Source of the DNA: Nitrospinota bacterium
GTDB lineage: Bacteria; Nitrospinota; Nitrospinia; Nitrospinales; Nitrospinaceae
Length of the DNA stretch: 52,823 nt
Reading direction: 5' to 3'
NCBI GenBank assembly: GCA_029879645.1
Contig: JAOUPX010000007.1
Span: forward strand, 1-52,823
Part shown: piece by piece, positions 1 to 9,748 of the stretch
Layout of the letters: every line of letters begins with the position of its first letter
How positions within the stretch are numbered: the first letter of the stretch is position 1
Notes under the pieces: generated by a model
What the model was told of the DNA's origin: nothing
The model's database searches: none
What the model saw: only the letters and a program-made list of their open reading frames with translations
Program-made: the position numbers and the translations under genes

Positions 1-2
1 TG

Positions 3-170
3 TACTTTCCGGAGGCGCAGTTCGAATTTCTGCTGGATATTCTCGACCGCGAAAAAGTAATGGAGTTGAAAAGTCTTTTCCAGGAAACCATTCCGGAGCG
101 GTCGGGTTACGTGATCCGCGAGTTCAAGATCAAAGGCATCATCGACGAGCCCGGTCCCGGAGACTCTTGA
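3..170 (+). CDS. C-terminal end of an unidentified protein
   Basis: An open frame runs in from the left edge and stops with TGA at 168-170, giving 55 residues. The piece is charged and probably helical (FEFLLDILDREKVMELKSL) and ends in an acidic Pro/Gly-rich tail (DEPGPGDS). Codon use looks natural, with balanced acidic and basic residues, which is why I take it as the end of a real gene rather than chance. The start and most of the protein lie outside the window. I do not recognise the family. It is followed by about 200 bp without a gene. Confidence 0.55.
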   Translation, partial: YFPEAQFEFLLDILDREKVMELKSLFQETIPERSGYVIREFKIKGIIDEPGPGDS

Positions 171-286
171 TTCAGTTCATTTGCAGGGAGTATCTTAGTT
201 TAATATCTGCATCCAATCTAAAGCGGACGTTCGCCTACCAGGAAGTAGTCCTGATGAAGAGCCTCACACCATCCCCTAAAAACCTA

Positions 287-316
287 TTGTCCTTCGCCCC
301 CTCTAAGCATTAATCT
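287..316 (+). promoter_or_regulatory. possible sigma-70-like promoter of the ankyrin gene
   Basis: TTGTCC at 287-292 and TAATCT at 311-316 are separated by 18 bp in the otherwise empty 171-368 stretch, about 50 bp before the ankyrin start. Both hexamers match the consensus only partly, so this is a weak prediction by eye. Confidence 0.2.
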
Positions 317-368
317 GTGAATATAGAAAGTAGATCAATGCGTAAGGCCAACTCATTTGCTGATAAAA

Positions 369-1115
369 ATGAAATATTCCTTTGTCTTTTTAAAATTTTT
401 GATGGTGGTCCTTTTGGGGACTTCCTATGGGTTTGCAGCCCCTACAAGTAAATTGAATAGAGAAGTTTTGAAAGTTACGGATTGGGGGTTTGCAAAGGGG
501 CAAAAGCCCACTGCCCTGCATGATGCCGTCACTGTTGGCAGCATGGACCAAGTCGTCAGAGCGTTGGAAAGCGGAGTCGATATAAACGCTGTAGCTTTTG
601 ATATGGAAACCGCCCTTCACATAGCTGTTGAAAAGGGATATTACGATATAGCTAAATACCTTTTGGACCACGGTGCAGATGTTAACGCCAAAGGTGGACC
701 TTACAGTGATTATGAAACCCCTTTACACTATGCTTGCTCGAAAGATGGTAGCAAAACAATAGTATTACTCTTGCTGGAATACGGTGCAGAAATAGATAGC
801 AAGAGTGGTAGTTTAGGTCGTACACCTCTTATAGTGGCGGCGCATATTGCGCCTATTGAAATTGTTGAGGTGTTAGTGAACCATAAAGCAAATGTAAATA
901 CCCAAAGTAAAAAGGGTGGCTGGACCCCCTTACATAATGCGATTCATAGATTTGAAACAGGTTATCCCCAAAGGTTGAAAATTGTCACATTATTGATTCA
1001 AAGCGGAGCAGATTTAAATATTAAAGATAATGAAGGGAGGACGCCTTTAGCCTTTGCAACAGAATTGAATGATAAGGAGATGGTTGATGCGTTGATTAAA
1101 CACGGAGCCAACTAA
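369..1115 (+). CDS. secreted ankyrin-repeat protein
   Basis: A 248-residue protein when started at ATG 369. An in-frame TTG at 357 would add four residues, but neither start has a clear ribosome site. The first ~23 residues form a signal peptide (basic start, FLKFLMVVLLG core, FA|APT cleavage), so the protein is probably periplasmic or secreted. The rest is about six ankyrin repeats, with recurring TALH/TPLH and HGADVN-type motifs (TALHIAVEKG, HGADVNAK, TPLHYAC, QSGADLNIKDNEGRTPL). Ankyrin repeats bind other proteins; no catalytic domain is present and the partner is unknown. The gene stands alone and faces tgt. By eye it is AT-richer than its neighbours, with many AAA, ATA and TTA codons, which may mean more recent acquisition. 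Confidence 0.85.
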   Translation: MKYSFVFLKFLMVVLLGTSYGFAAPTSKLNREVLKVTDWGFAKGQKPTALHDAVTVGSMDQVVRALESGVDINAVAFDMETALHIAVEKGYYDIAKYLLDHGADVNAKGGPYSDYETPLHYACSKDGSKTIVLLLLEYGAEIDSKSGSLGRTPLIVAAHIAPIEIVEVLVNHKANVNTQSKKGGWTPLHNAIHRFETGYPQRLKIVTLLIQSGADLNIKDNEGRTPLAFATELNDKEMVDALIKHGAN

Positions 1116-1201
1116 ATTGCTCCTTCCTTAGTTGAATGTCCGCTAGTGGCCGTTTGGAGGCATTCGGTTTCAAACTGATGCACAACCCACTCGCATCAAT
1201 C

Positions 1202-2320
<1,119 letters not shown>

Positions 2321-3514
2321 TTAACCGAGTTTGGTCAGAGTTTTGGTAAGGACCCGGATCAGGGTGTCGATGTTTTTTTGCGATACGATCAGCGGTGGGA
2401 TGAAGCGCAGGGTGGATGGCGCAATGCTGTTGACCAGAATTCCCTGCTCCATGCAATCCTTCGCCACTTCAGCGGAAGATCCGTCGAGGTCGATGGCCAG
2501 AATCATTCCCATGCCCCGTACTTCTTTTATGGCTGGAAATTTTTTGGCCAGCTCTTTCAGTCGTTTTAGAAAATACTTTCCCATCTCCTGCACGTCTTTC
2601 AAAAATGCTTTATCGCTGACGATATTGACCGAAGCCAGGGCGGCGGCGCACACCAGGGGATTACCGCCGAAGGTACTGCCATGGGTACCGGGTCCGAGTG
2701 ATTTCGCCACGGAGTTGGTCATCGCCAGCGCGCCGATCGGCACCCCTGAGCCCAATCCCTTGGCGAGTGTCATGATATCCGGTTTCGCCCCAAATCCCTG
2801 ATAGGCAAACAGGTGTCCCGTCCGGCCGAACCCGGTTTGCACTTCGTCCAGGATCAACAGCACATCCCGCTCCGTACACAGCTTCCGCAATTCCTTTAAA
2901 TAACTTTTGTGGGGGATATTGACTCCGCTTTCGCCCTGGATGGGTTCGACCATCACGGCGCAGGTCTTGGAAGTGATGGCCTTCTTCATCGCTGAGATAT
3001 CATCGAACGGTACGTATTTGAATCCCGGTACCAGCGGACCAAACCCTTTCTGGATTTTATCCTGCGGCGTGGCACTCATCGCACCCAGCGTTCGTCCATG
3101 GAACGCTTTGTAGGTGGTGATGATTTCCGTTTTGTGTTTCTGTCCCTGGTCGACAAAATAACGCCGCGCGAGTTTGATGGCGCCTTCGTTGGCTTCCGTT
3201 CCGCTATTGCAGAAAAATACTTTGTCGGCAAAACTCAGTCGTGTGATTTCCGCCGCAAGTTTTGACTGCGGTTCGATATGAAACCAGTTGGAGACGTGAA
3301 GGAGTTGTCCGGCCTGCTTGCGGATCGCCTGCACGATTTTAGGATGGCAGTGGCCGAGGTTGTCCACCGCTACACCCGCAACGAAGTCGAGGTACCGGTT
3401 GCCCGAGGCATCCCAGACGTGCATGCCCTTGCCCTTGACGAGAGCGATGGGGTAGCGGCCATAAGTGGCGGCGACATGACGTTCGGTCAGTTGAATTATT
3501 TTTTCGTTATTCAT
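2321..3514 (-). CDS. argD: acetylornithine aminotransferase
   Basis: A class III PLP aminotransferase of 397 residues. ArgD converts N-acetylglutamate semialdehyde to N-acetylornithine in arginine synthesis, and many ArgD proteins also serve as DapC in lysine synthesis. The PLP lysine is Lys252 (TLAKGLGSGVPIGA), the pyridine-binding Asp is Asp223 (LILDEVQTGFGRTG), and the phosphate-binding NSGTEANE motif is at 103-110. The N-terminal YGRYPIALVKGKG and the VDNLGHCHP segment are typical of ArgD rather than of GABA or ornithine transaminases. No other arg gene is nearby, so an alternative acyl-diamine substrate cannot be excluded. Confidence 0.93.
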   Translation of the reverse strand: MNNEKIIQLTERHVAATYGRYPIALVKGKGMHVWDASGNRYLDFVAGVAVDNLGHCHPKIVQAIRKQAGQLLHVSNWFHIEPQSKLAAEITRLSFADKVFFCNSGTEANEGAIKLARRYFVDQGQKHKTEIITTYKAFHGRTLGAMSATPQDKIQKGFGPLVPGFKYVPFDDISAMKKAITSKTCAVMVEPIQGESGVNIPHKSYLKELRKLCTERDVLLILDEVQTGFGRTGHLFAYQGFGAKPDIMTLAKGLGSGVPIGALAMTNSVAKSLGPGTHGSTFGGNPLVCAAALASVNIVSDKAFLKDVQEMGKYFLKRLKELAKKFPAIKEVRGMGMILAIDLDGSSAEVAKDCMEQGILVNSIAPSTLRFIPPLIVSQKNIDTLIRVLTKTLTKLG

Positions 3515-3621
3515 TTAAAATCAATAGGTTGCAGGGGTTGGGCCATGCCTTCGGCAATCGTGTTATAATCCACCATTCCTTCCGAAACAGAAAACTTTAT
3601 CACAAAGTTCAGGCGATTGAC

Positions 3622-4377
3622 ATGATAATCCCGGTCCTCCAAAGCGTGCGCGTGACGCGATTGTGCGAGTCGATAATGAACATTATGTTTCCGCGCAGTT
3701 GCGTCGGGTGCGGGCTCAGCCGTAAAGACGGCGGAGATTTTCTGTGCAGTTTGTGCCGCGACGATATCTTTGTTATCGACGACCCCTTATGCAATACCTG
3801 CGGCGTTCCCGCCGACATAGACTACGATTATCCGATCGAGGGATTCGAATGCGGCTGGTGCCGCAAGGGGGGCTACCGGTTCGACCGGGCCCGCTCTTTG
3901 GGTTTGTACGACTCTGTCCTGAAGGAGTTGATTCATTTTTACAAATATCGTAACCAGCCGGGGGTGATGGACGAAATCGAACCTTTTTTACGAAATTATT
4001 TCGAGACGTGTCGGGAGGAGTATCAGGGATACTGTGTGGCTTCGGTTCCACTGCATGTGAAAAAGCTGAAAGAGCGCGGGTTCGATCAATCGTTTGTTCT
4101 GGCGCATAGAATTTCGGAGATTTTGGAATTGCCCCTGTTGATAAGGCCGCTGGCGCGGATCCGGGAAACCCAGCCACAGGCGCGCAAAAACCGGGACGAA
4201 CGTTTTAAAAATGTCCGCGGCGCTTTCGAGGTGGTGGACGCGGAGGAAGTTGCCGGGAAAAATATTTTGCTGGTCGATGATGTGTTCACCACTGGTTCCA
4301 CGGTCAATGAGGTGTCGCGGATATTGAAGAAATCGAAGGCCGGTTGCATCCAGGTGTTTACCCTGGCGCGGGCCTGA
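3622..4377 (+). CDS. ComF-family phosphoribosyltransferase-like protein
   Basis: A 251-residue protein of the ComF/GntX family. I use ATG 3622, which follows an AGG-containing stretch; an upstream TTG at 3529 gives 31 more residues that look non-coding. The N-terminal third holds four CxxC pairs (CVGC, CSLC, CNTC, CGWC), forming a double zinc ribbon. The C-terminal half is a type I PRT fold with the PRPP loop NILLVDDVFTTGST and the RGFDQS and TQPQARKNRDER segments of ComF. In naturally competent bacteria ComF acts in uptake of transforming DNA; in many others the role is not known. It is divergent from argD and converges on nhaD. Confidence 0.9.
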   Translation: MIIPVLQSVRVTRLCESIMNIMFPRSCVGCGLSRKDGGDFLCSLCRDDIFVIDDPLCNTCGVPADIDYDYPIEGFECGWCRKGGYRFDRARSLGLYDSVLKELIHFYKYRNQPGVMDEIEPFLRNYFETCREEYQGYCVASVPLHVKKLKERGFDQSFVLAHRISEILELPLLIRPLARIRETQPQARKNRDERFKNVRGAFEVVDAEEVAGKNILLVDDVFTTGSTVNEVSRILKKSKAGCIQVFTLARA

Positions 4378-4400
4378 ATCCATTTCTTCCTGTAGGGTGA

Positions 4401-5735
4401 TTAACGCAGACTTTCCGTGACCCAGTACCAGGCCAGGATGCTCGCCGCGTAGCCCAAGGCGATGGCCCAAGACCATTTCATGTGAGTGAGGAAGGTGTAG
4501 TTCTTCCGATCGACTCCCATGACGGCCACTCCGGCGGCCGATCCCACTGACAGGAGGCTCCCGCCCACGCCCGCGGTCAACGTGATCAGCAACCACTGAT
4601 CGACGCCCATCGTGGGATTCATTTTTAAAACGGCAAACATGATGGGAATATTGTCGACGATGGCGGAAAGTACTCCTACGATGATGTTGGACCAGGTCGG
4701 GCCGATGGTCTGGTACAGATTTTTACTGACCAGAGCGAGATAACCCACATATTGCAGAGCGCCCACTGCCGTGAGCACACCGAAAAAGAAAAGCAGAGTG
4801 TCGAATTCCACCGCCGCAATTTTAGAGAAAATGTCAAAATGACGATGCTCCACTTCCTGGTTTTCGGGAATCCCCAACTCTTTTCGCAAAGGCCGGTCGC
4901 CCCAGCGTTTCAGGTAGTATCCGAAAAGCATCAGGGCCGAAAGTCCGAGCATCATTCCCAGAAACGGAGGCAGATGAAAGAATTGGTGAAAACTTACGGC
5001 GGTGGCGACGGTGCAGATACCCATAACAACGATCACTTTGGCGCCTGGCTTCAAATGAATTGCATCCGAGGGGCTTTCGGGAATTTGATTGGGGACAAAG
5101 AAATACATACATGTTGCCGGTACCAACCAGTTGATCAGTGCCGGAATCATGAGGTAAGCGAACTGCAGAGTTGCAACTTTGCCGGAAGTCCAGACCATCA
5201 ACGTCGTGATATCTCCAAACGGACTCCAGGCGCCACCGGCATTGGCGGCGACGACGATATTAATGAACGAAAGAACGATGAACCGGGAATTGCCTCCGCT
5301 TACCGCCAGTGCCACTGTGGACATTAAGAGGGCGCTGGTTAAGTTATCGGCAAGAGGGGAAAGAAAAAAGGTAATCGTGCCGGTTGCCCAGAACAGAGAG
5401 CGGAATCCCAATCCTTTTCGTAACAGCCAGGAGCGCAGGGTGTTAAACACATTCCGTTCTGCGAGGGTATCGATATAAGTCATGGCCGCAAGCAGGAAGA
5501 AAAACAACTCGCCGATTTCAGCGATAAGGTGCTTAACGTAATCGTGTGCATGGCTGTCGCCAGCCCCGCTCTGCGACTCATAAATGCCGATCAAAAGCCA
5601 CATGAAACAACCCGCAAAAATAACGGGTTTGGATTTTCTCATATGGATTTTTTCTTCGACGATAACCAGGGAATAACCCAGAACAAAGATTATCAAACAA
5701 AGGTATCCCACCCATGCAGTGGTCATCGAATGCAT
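4401..5735 (-). CDS. nhaD: NhaD-type Na+/H+ antiporter
   Basis: An integral inner-membrane protein of 444 residues with about 11-12 hydrophobic segments, in the ion-transporter superfamily. Segments typical of NhaD are ANAGGAWSPFGDITTLMVW, LSPLADNLTSALLMS and the late VDNIPIMFAVLKM; the paired Asp/Asn residues in these half-loops are thought to carry ions. NhaD expels Na+ (or Li+) in exchange for protons and is common in marine and haloalkaliphilic bacteria. ATG 5735 is preceded by AAGGAA at a good distance. The gene is alone on its strand behind a long AT-rich upstream region. Confidence 0.93.
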   Translation of the reverse strand: MHSMTTAWVGYLCLIIFVLGYSLVIVEEKIHMRKSKPVIFAGCFMWLLIGIYESQSGAGDSHAHDYVKHLIAEIGELFFFLLAAMTYIDTLAERNVFNTLRSWLLRKGLGFRSLFWATGTITFFLSPLADNLTSALLMSTVALAVSGGNSRFIVLSFINIVVAANAGGAWSPFGDITTLMVWTSGKVATLQFAYLMIPALINWLVPATCMYFFVPNQIPESPSDAIHLKPGAKVIVVMGICTVATAVSFHQFFHLPPFLGMMLGLSALMLFGYYLKRWGDRPLRKELGIPENQEVEHRHFDIFSKIAAVEFDTLLFFFGVLTAVGALQYVGYLALVSKNLYQTIGPTWSNIIVGVLSAIVDNIPIMFAVLKMNPTMGVDQWLLITLTAGVGGSLLSVGSAAGVAVMGVDRKNYTFLTHMKWSWAIALGYAASILAWYWVTESLR

Positions 5736-6225
5736 ATTCGGTTCCTTGGGGAAAATTCAAGCGGATTGGGGTGACGTATCAACCGTCAGTGACATCCTAA
5801 AAAGAGGGTTTAATCTACGGAAAAGATTAATCCATTAACTACTAATTTTACAATAAATTCAATGATTTAAATATTTCTTTAAAGTGAATGTATCCATTCA
5901 TTTATTTTTAAATTGCAGCCTTTTAGAAGTGATTTTGATTTGTTTTGCAACTTGAGCTATTTCTGCCTCGCTTGGGTTATTGGGTGGATAGGCCATTATT
6001 CGGGACGTTTAGGCTGAAGCATAACCCATGGCACCCTCCAGATCAATGGTTCAGTTTTTGATGAGCCCATATCCGATGTAAGGAGGGGGGGGCTACGATT
6101 CCCCAGGGCGAAGGAGGCCTTTTTCAGTTACTTGAATATGGGGCGATTTCCGAACCCTGATTAAGTTTTGACTGTGGCCAAATATATGATAACATTTTAG
6201 ATTACGATACTTTAGGGGCTGTTTT
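5736..6225. other. 490-bp AT-rich intergenic region
   Basis: This lies between the divergent nhaD and ispA starts. The stretch 5800-5960 is very AT-rich. I find no convincing small ORF, tRNA or known riboswitch. It must hold the promoters of both flanking genes; one candidate for ispA is listed separately. A G-tract followed by a short AAGG-AGG-CCTT stem and T-run lies near 6080-6125, too short to call a terminator. Confidence 0.5.
6168..6195 (+). promoter_or_regulatory. possible sigma-70-like promoter for ispA-dxs
   Basis: TTGACT (6168-6173) and TAACAT (6190-6195) are spaced 16 bp apart, about 30 bp before the ispA ATG. A good ribosome site (TAGGGGC) lies between. This is a prediction by eye. 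Confidence 0.35.
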
Positions 6226-7152
6226 ATGGTTCCATTGACACAATCTTCAGAAATTTCAAGAGTGCTCGCCAAACAATATTTATCCGATTGCAAAAGTTAT
6301 ATTGATGAAGCCATACCCCGGTTTCTTCCGGAAAAAGATGGTTTCCCCAAGAGCATTCATGAATCGATGCACTACAGCCTCTTTGCCGGGGGGAAGAGGT
6401 TGCGGCCCAGCCTCTTGATCGCTTCTGCAGAGGCGGTGGGGGGGCATCGTGAAAATGTTTTGCCGTTTGCGGTGGCTGTAGAGTTTTTGCATACCTATAC
6501 ACTGATTCATGACGATCTGCCCGCCTTGGACAACGATAGCTTGAGAAGGGGTAAACCGACCAATCATAAAGTTTTTGGAGAGGCCATAGCCATTCTGGCC
6601 GGGGACGCTCTTTTGACCCAGGCCTTTGTATTGATGACCAATCCGCATTGGATGGAGTCCGTTGCCCATAAGGATATTCTGCGGGCTTCGCAGGAAATCG
6701 CCAGGGCCATGGGATCTACCGGTGTGATTGGCGGCCAGGTGGTCGACCTGGAATCGGAAGGAAAGAAAGTGGATGCTTCAACGTTGGAGTACATCCATAT
6801 TTATAAGACGGGATTTTTTTTCAAGGCCTGTGTTCGAGTCGGTGCAATTTTGAGCGGGGCGTCTCATACCCAACTGGGAGCTCTTTCCCGATACGGGGCG
6901 CATATCGGTCTCGCGTTTCAGATTATAGACGATATTCTGGATATTGTCGGCGACAAGCAACAACTGGGTAAGGATATTGGGAGCGATATCGACAAAGATA
7001 AGGCCACTTACCCGGCCCTGTTCGGTTTAGAGGATTCCAAAAAGAAAGCCGAATCTTTGGTAGAAGAGGCTCTGGAATGCCTGGAAGAATTTGACGAACG
7101 AGCCGATCCCCTGCGTGAGATAGCTCGTTTTTTCGTCCAACGTACTTTTTGA
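6226..7152 (+). CDS. ispA: short-chain polyprenyl diphosphate synthase (farnesyl/geranylgeranyl type)
   Basis: A 308-residue trans-prenyl synthase that condenses IPP with allylic diphosphates. The first Asp-rich motif is IHDDLPALDND (Asp96, Asp97, Asp102), the DDx4D form usual in bacterial type II FPP/GGPP synthases; the second is IIDDILDIVG (Asp235, Asp236, Asp239). The GGKRLRP IPP-binding segment is at 55-61 and the GQVVDLESEG segment follows GG at 169-170. ATG 6226 has a TAGGGGC ribosome site. It is 12 bp upstream of dxs, and the pair supplies isoprenoids through the MEP route. Chain length (C15 or C20) cannot be settled by reading alone. Confidence 0.93.
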   Translation: MVPLTQSSEISRVLAKQYLSDCKSYIDEAIPRFLPEKDGFPKSIHESMHYSLFAGGKRLRPSLLIASAEAVGGHRENVLPFAVAVEFLHTYTLIHDDLPALDNDSLRRGKPTNHKVFGEAIAILAGDALLTQAFVLMTNPHWMESVAHKDILRASQEIARAMGSTGVIGGQVVDLESEGKKVDASTLEYIHIYKTGFFFKACVRVGAILSGASHTQLGALSRYGAHIGLAFQIIDDILDIVGDKQQLGKDIGSDIDKDKATYPALFGLEDSKKKAESLVEEALECLEEFDERADPLREIARFFVQRTF

Positions 7153-7164
7153 TATGGATTTATT

Positions 7165-9171
7165 ATGAGCAGGTTATTAGACGGAATAAATGGTCCTCAG
7201 GACCTGAAAAAACTCAATAAAGAAGATCTTCCCGTTTTGGCGGCAGAAATCCGGGAAACTCTCTTATCAACCATATCTAAAACCGGCGGTCATTTGGGAT
7301 CCAACCTGGGGGTTGTGGAATTGACCCTGGCCATGCACTACGTATTTGACAGTCCGCGCGACAAATTTGTCTGGGACGTGGGGCACCAGAGTTATGTCCA
7401 TAAGCTTTTGACCGGCAGGCGGGAGCAATTCAATACTCTGAGGCAGTACAATGGATTGAGCGGGTTCACAAAACGGGAAGAGAACGAGCATGACCATTGG
7501 AACTGCGGTCATGGCGGGACATCCATATCTGCGGCCATTGCTTTCGCCAAGGCGCGCGATTTGAAAAATGAAGATAATGAAGTGGTGGCGGTGATCGGTG
7601 ATGGATCGTTAACCGCAGGTATGGCTTTTGAAGGACTCAATCATACCGGCCATTTAAAAAGCAACATTATCGTTATTCTCAATGATAACGAGATGTCCAT
7701 TTCTACCAACGTAGGCGGTATGTCGGCGCATTTGAGCCAGATCATGACCGGTCAGGTTATGCGGAAGATCAAGGGGCAGATTGATGAGATGCTACGATCC
7801 ATTCCCGGGGTTGGAAAAAACATATCGCATTTCGCCCACAAAATAGATGACGCGATTAAGGGAGTGTTCATTCCAGGGCGGTTGTTTGAAGATCTGGGAT
7901 TCCGATACGTCGGCCCGTTGGACGGACACGATGCGGATGCGCTGATTGAAAACCTTCAGGATTTGAAGGGGCAGAAAGGTCCGACGCTGGTTCATGTGAT
8001 CACGCGCAAGGGCAAGGGATACCAGGTGGCCGAAGAAAAGGCCGAAATCTGGCACGGTGCCTCTCCGTTTGACATAGAAACGGGAATTTTTCATAAAAAG
8101 AAATCCAATCCGGCTTATACCGCCGTGTTTGCCGATGCCCTGATCGAACTGGCAAAACAAGATGAAAAAATTATCGGGATCACAGCGGCCATGCCATCCG
8201 GTACCGGAATCAGCAAGTTTCAGCAGGTGTTCCCGGATCGCACGTTCGACGTGGGAATGGCTGAGCAACATGCGGTGGATTTTGCCGGTGGTCTTGCGCT
8301 GGAAGGGTTCCGGCCGGTGGTTGCGATCTATTCCACATTCCTGCAACGGGCTTATGACCAGGTGGTCCATGACATTTGTCTCATGAACATTCCGGTTACT
8401 TTTGCGATGGACCGTGCCGGGATCGTCGGCGAAGATGGGGCAACCCATCAGGGATTATACGATATTGCTTATCTGCGAACCCTGCCGAACATGGTTGTCA
8501 TGGCGCCCAAGGACGAGAACGAATTGCGCCACATGTTAAAAACCGCGATCGATCATCCCGGTCCCGCGGCATTGCGTTATCCGCGAGGTGCCGGTCTGGG
8601 TATTCCTCTGGATCTGGAAATTAAAGCCCTGGAAGTTGGCAAGGGAGAGGTGCTTCAGGATGGAGCAGACATCGCCCTCATAGCCTACGGGCATATGGTG
8701 CCCGCGGCGCAGGAACTGGCTGGATCGCTGGAAAAGGCAGGCCTCAGTGTGGCGGTTATCAATGCCCGGTTTGTTAAACCGTTGGATGTTGATTTGATTA
8801 GCCGTTATGCGCGGTCGGCAAAATGTCTGGTCACTCTTGAGGAGCATGCCATCCAGGGCGGTTTCGGATCAGCCGTTCTGGAAGCCCTCAATGAACACCT
8901 GCCCGAGGAAAATATTCTTGTGAAATGTATTGGAGTGGAGGACAGAGTGATTGAACACGGGGCTCCCGCCCTGGTCCGGAGAGATTTGAAATTAGATCCG
9001 GAAAGCCTTTTAAACACGGTTCAGGAGTTCTATAATAAGACCGTTCTCCGGGCCGTTCCGGTTTCCGTGGTTGAGGAAAAGGGAATCCCCGGTAACGGCA
9101 AAAATGGGGGAAGTTACTCCTCCGTCGGTCAAAAAGGTCAAAGTAAGGAAATACACCCGGTCAATGGATAG
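7165..9171 (+). CDS. dxs: 1-deoxy-D-xylulose-5-phosphate synthase
   Basis: The thiamine-diphosphate enzyme that makes DXP from pyruvate and glyceraldehyde-3-phosphate, first step of the MEP pathway. Motifs: TSKTGGHLGSNLG-type N-terminus, the ThDP motif GDGSLTAGM (145 onward) ending near NDNEMSIS, and the catalytic Glu in GMAEQHAVDFAGGLA. A transketolase C-terminal domain follows. At 668 residues it is longer than the usual 620-640 because of a Gly/Lys-rich tail of about 40 residues (GIPGNGKNGGSYSSVG) with no obvious function. The segment after the substrate His reads GHGGTSIS where many Dxs have GHSSTSIS. The stop overlaps hisB by 8 bp. Confidence 0.96.
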   Translation: MSRLLDGINGPQDLKKLNKEDLPVLAAEIRETLLSTISKTGGHLGSNLGVVELTLAMHYVFDSPRDKFVWDVGHQSYVHKLLTGRREQFNTLRQYNGLSGFTKREENEHDHWNCGHGGTSISAAIAFAKARDLKNEDNEVVAVIGDGSLTAGMAFEGLNHTGHLKSNIIVILNDNEMSISTNVGGMSAHLSQIMTGQVMRKIKGQIDEMLRSIPGVGKNISHFAHKIDDAIKGVFIPGRLFEDLGFRYVGPLDGHDADALIENLQDLKGQKGPTLVHVITRKGKGYQVAEEKAEIWHGASPFDIETGIFHKKKSNPAYTAVFADALIELAKQDEKIIGITAAMPSGTGISKFQQVFPDRTFDVGMAEQHAVDFAGGLALEGFRPVVAIYSTFLQRAYDQVVHDICLMNIPVTFAMDRAGIVGEDGATHQGLYDIAYLRTLPNMVVMAPKDENELRHMLKTAIDHPGPAALRYPRGAGLGIPLDLEIKALEVGKGEVLQDGADIALIAYGHMVPAAQELAGSLEKAGLSVAVINARFVKPLDVDLISRYARSAKCLVTLEEHAIQGGFGSAVLEALNEHLPEENILVKCIGVEDRVIEHGAPALVRRDLKLDPESLLNTVQEFYNKTVLRAVPVSVVEEKGIPGNGKNGGSYSSVGQKGQSKEIHPVNG

Positions 9172-9748
9172 ATCTTCAAAAATCAAACGCACCACCAGCG
9201 AAACGGAAATTGAAATCAGTCTGGTCCTGGATGGAACAGGGCAGGGGGACATTCAAACACCCATTCCGTTCATGGATCACATGCTGGAGCAGATTTCCCG
9301 CCACGGTTATTTCGATCTCACGGTAAAAGCGACCGGCGATACCCACATTGATTTCCACCACACGGTGGAGGATCTGGGAATCACGCTGGGTCAGGCCTTT
9401 GAAAAAGCCCTTGGTGACAAGAAGGGAATCCGGAGGTTCGCCCAGTCCAGTGTGCCTTTGAATGAGGCTTTGGTGAACTGCGTAGTGGATCTGAGCCGCT
9501 CATACTATGTATTCAATATCGACCTGCCCAAAGCCAAGCTGGGCGACTTCGATGTCGAACTGGTTGAAGAATTTTTTCAGGCAGTTTCGGCCAACTGCGG
9601 GTTGACCCTGCACTTCAATTCTCCCTACTGGAGTAACCTGCACCACGTCGTGGAAGCTTCCTTCAAGGCGTTTGCCAAGGCCATGGATCAGGCCTGCTCG
9701 CTGGACCCGCGGTCCAATGCGATTCCGTCGACCAAAGGCACTCTTTAA
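9164..9748 (+). CDS. hisB: imidazoleglycerol-phosphate dehydratase
   Basis: A 194-residue monofunctional HisB (sixth step of histidine synthesis), without the phosphatase domain found in enterobacteria. The metal-binding His/Glu motifs are clear: FMDHMLEQISRHG, DFHHTVEDLG, SNLHHVVEASFKAFA, and the typical end STKGTL. I chose ATG 9164 because it gives the family length; the frame stays open upstream to 9071 but only through the dxs tail. AAGGAA lies about 13 nt before it, a rather long spacing, so translation is probably coupled to dxs. It abuts hisH directly. Confidence 0.95.
   Translation: MDRSSKIKRTTSETEIEISLVLDGTGQGDIQTPIPFMDHMLEQISRHGYFDLTVKATGDTHIDFHHTVEDLGITLGQAFEKALGDKKGIRRFAQSSVPLNEALVNCVVDLSRSYYVFNIDLPKAKLGDFDVELVEEFFQAVSANCGLTLHFNSPYWSNLHHVVEASFKAFAKAMDQACSLDPRSNAIPSTKGTL

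Noticed and set aside
4752-5327. 191-codon plus-strand frame inside nhaD
   Set aside because: Antisense to a well-conserved membrane protein; the translation is rich in His, Arg and Gln, with no recognisable domain.
5736-6225. tRNA, small RNA or cation riboswitch in the long nhaD-ispA gap
   Set aside because: I looked for cloverleaf arms and conserved riboswitch cores on both strands and saw none; a covariance search would be needed to exclude a divergent one.
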